Shown here: positions 61,700-64,000 of the stretch, piece after piece
Layout of the letters: each line of letters begins with the position of its first letter
Position numbering within the stretch: the first letter of the stretch is position 1
Source of the DNA: Symsagittifera roscoffensis
Lineage: Eukaryota > Xenacoelomorpha > Acoela > Convolutidae
Assembly (NCBI RefSeq): GCF_963678635.1
Contig: NC_087070.1
Span: 23,425,419 to 23,489,418, forward strand
Length of the DNA: 64,000 nucleotides
Reading direction: 5' to 3'
Notes under the pieces: model-generated
The model's database searches: none
Told to the model about the DNA's origin: nothing
Seen by the model: the letters and a program-made list of their open reading frames with translations, nothing else
Made by a program: the position numbers and the translations under genes

Positions 61700-64000
61700 G
61701 CTGTTACCTGTTACCTCCTTCTGGTCTTTTCTGCCCCCCCCCCCCTCTTGTTAGTCATTTTCCATACCAATTCTTTCAGGATTCGGGCTTCCTGTCTCGT
61801 TGATGGTTGTTTTTGTGTCGTTTGTTTTTCGATCGCACCTGCACAATCAAGATTGGGTTTCCAAAACTTGCTCACAGGATGCAAGTAGGTGTCCGCGTTG
61901 CAGGTTGGGTACGTGGTGAAGTTTCTTAGTATCCTTTCTCTGCTTAGTTGGTTGCAGTACTTTTTTTCTGATGATGATGCTGACACAACCGAGTCCAAAG
62001 CTGATGATGCTGGTTTGGTCAACTGATTTTTCTCTTGCTTTGGGTAGTCCTCCTGTTGTTTTTCCATGTTGTCGTGTGTTGTCTTTACCGGAGTTTTTGG
62101 TGGCGTACTGGTAAATTGTACCAGTTGGTCTGGCTGATTTCTTATGGTGTTCTTTTCTTCTTGTGCTGCCGTTTTTTGGTTGCGGTAAGCTTTCTGTAAT
62201 GATGTCGCTCCGATGTTTCATCAAACATGAGTTAAGCTGGTGATTCTGGGCTTTATATGTCTAAACACCGGTAGCTCTTATTAAATCGGGCTGACTTATA
62301 TAGTGCAAAGTCACCTAATTGTTTTGGTCTATGGTTTTCATGTGTTAATGGATTATGTTCGACTGCAAATCCGCTGTTTCGAAAGTTTCGCGCTGTTTAC
62401 AGATGTTGGTACCCAGGCGATGTGTGGATTGCATTTTAATATTTTTTTGTCTTGTGTTATGTACTTTTGTTAAAAAATTTTCTGGATCCTTCACGTTTTG
62501 TAATTTATTCACGTCTTGTTTTCTGTTTTTTTTTGTTGGAATGGTTTTGAATCTTTCACCTATTGTGCTATTTTTGAGTTTTTTTTGTACACTGTTTAGC
62601 TTCCTATGGGTTTTGGATTTCAATTGGTTGAGTTTTGAACCTCGTCCCTCCGTCATTTCGCTATCATGTGTTTCGCTATCATATATATATATCGCTATCT
62701 TATTTATCTCTATCACACATTTCCGTAATAGGGTGGTGTATTCTTCGGAGTTTTCTGTAACTTCGCTACATCTGATGCTAACTTTCACGGTGTGTTTTTT
62801 GGACCTAGTTTCATTATTCCTTGCCAAGTTCTTAGTGCTTTAGTGAAGCGCTTTACCAATTCTATTGGTCAGGCGTCATCTACCGGAGACAACAAAAGTT
62901 TTTCGTTGTTAATTCCTTGTTATATAGTAAAAATGGTTTTACTCCTGGCGTTTGGACTTGACCGCATTTGACTTTTCTCCCACCTAATTTTCTCTTTATG
63001 ACCGTCTCCCAACCCCGTTCGTTGGCAAAATGGAAAGTGAACAAATATTTTTGTCTTTTCGAATTGCCGCTATTGTAAAGCGGTAGCCGAACAATTTGTT
63101 AAGTTTTTTCTCTACATGTGTGTATCATCGCCCTCCGTCATGTTGCTGTGCACCAATTTTGTTTGTGCCGCTTTTCCGTTGTTTACTGCCAGAACAAGTT
63201 GATGTGTCTTCATCATCATCCAGACTGTTTCGTGATACGTAACTTTCGGGTTCATTAGGTGTCATGTCAAGTTTCTTTTCTGTTTGTGTCTCACTGTCCT
63301 TGGATTCCATTTTCTTTTCGCGCTGTTATTTAAGTTTTTCTTTTCGCTGGGTGATAGGAAAGTGGGTGGTTTAGTTTGTTTATTTTTGTTGCTCTTTTGA
63401 GTCGAAAACTATCCGCTCATGCTTCCTTCCACTTGAGCCATGTGGTTTGTTGTCTAGCTTTTTTGTTTGGTTTTCTTGCATCCTTTTCTGACACTTCTTC
63501 CATGTCACTGCTCCGTCTGCGTTTGTGATTTCGATTTCATGTTCTTCCCACGTAATTCTGGTCGGGTGTGATATAGTTTTCTTCTCTTTGGTTGGTCGCA
63601 TCTCTCTTTTTTCTTTACAGCTCCCTTTGCTCTGTCCTTGCCTTTATGTCCTTGGCGACCTCTTTTACGCGGAATTGTGCGCCACCTCTTGTTCTGGTGC
63701 AATGGCCAATCGGTCTTTTGCCATGGTTTTTTCCGGCGTCTTTATTGCATCTGTAATGTCCATTGATTGAGGGTTTTTTTAAAATTGGGATTTTTTTTGG
63801 TTGTTTCGGTGGGTGTTCTCATTCTCGCTTTCGATTTCGCCTTGCTCGTTCGTTTTTTGTTGCATCATGGGTTGGCAGAGAATTCTCTTGTTCTTAGCAA
63901 ATTTAATTTTTGCAGAACTTGATGGCAGCTGTTTTGTCTTCGTGTTTAGGGTGCAGTCAATTTGTTTTCGGGTTTTCTTTCCGCCTCTGAATCGACGATT
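61700..64000 (-). other. Lys/Gln-rich minus-strand reading frames, undetermined
   Basis: The plus strand is T-rich here. The minus strand carries several moderate frames in different registers (61,711-62,067; 61,847-62,224; 62,345-62,827, which opens at TTG; 63,125-63,310; 63,380-63,702; and one running to the right edge). All are rich in Lys, Gln, Asn, Thr and Ser. None has a domain I recognise, and none joins to another by obvious splice sites. This could be a decayed element ORF or part of a repetitive host gene. A 13-C run lies near 61,735. Confidence 0.3.

Noticed and set aside
62355-62843. 162-codon plus-strand frame
   Set aside because: Phe/Leu/Ser-rich translation of a T-rich strand, opposite a similar-length Lys-rich frame; no domain or start context.
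1-64000. CRISPR arrays, bacterial operons or rRNA genes
   Set aside because: No regularly spaced repeats with unique spacers and no rRNA-like sequence. Intron signals and retroelements show eukaryotic DNA.

Overview
The window is AT-rich eukaryotic DNA, most likely from an invertebrate animal. Evidence for this is the intron-type signals (TTTTCAG acceptors, GTAAGT donors), very low gene density, Ty3/gypsy and Ty1/copia retroelements, a primer-binding site matching the anticodon region of initiator tRNA-Met, and kilobase-scale TATG microsatellite. I cannot name the species or phylum. Host genes are at best scattered candidate exons; most of the sequence is mobile or repeated DNA.

The main feature is a complete, apparently very young LTR element at 37,468-56,380 (18,913 bp). 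Its two 410-bp LTRs look identical base for base, begin TG and end CA, and are flanked by the 4-bp target duplication TTAC. A second copy of the same family runs in the opposite orientation from 4,997 off the left edge, and only its 5' third is visible. The complete copy encodes, in order, two small proteins upstream of gag (77 and 155 aa), a single-frame 2,740-aa Gag-Pol of Ty3/gypsy type, two small hydrophobic ORFs joined by an ATGA overlap, a 378-codon frame with no ATG, an envelope-like glycoprotein split by a frame change, and a 599-aa orphan ORF joined to env by another ATGA overlap. A well-formed small intron (donor, TACTAAC branch site, acceptor) follows 3 nt after the last stop codon. 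The layout is that of a complex endogenous retrovirus with accessory genes. By motif pattern, its envelope resembles the class III fusion glycoproteins of chuvirus and mononegavirus type rather than the usual insect errantivirus envelope. I consider this the candidate undescribed system.

From 5 to 28 kb the window holds a 775-bp deletion derivative of a Tc1/mariner element (TA duplications, inverted ends, HTH-only ORF), a diverged direct-repeat family (6.9-13 kb), three candidate small coding stretches (14.3-14.7, 15.57-15.71 and 17.03-17.20 kb), a decayed tRNA-Arg(UCG) between fold-back GC-motif arrays (17.65-18.45 kb), and two local segmental duplications (19.8-24.2 kb). At 28,481-33,596 there is a decayed Ty1/copia element with 240-bp LTRs. 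Three possible minus-strand membrane-protein exons lie at 25.9-26.2, 27.15-27.27 and 36.99-37.16 kb, the last only about 0.3 kb from the giant element's insertion point.

Right of the giant element are a dispersed repeat (an inverted partner of 34.4-34.7 kb), another block of the fold-back motif, a 2.1-kb TATG array ending in a 200-N assembly gap, and about 3.7 kb of sequence with no recognisable gene. That last stretch has a T-rich plus strand with several Lys/Gln-rich minus-strand frames.
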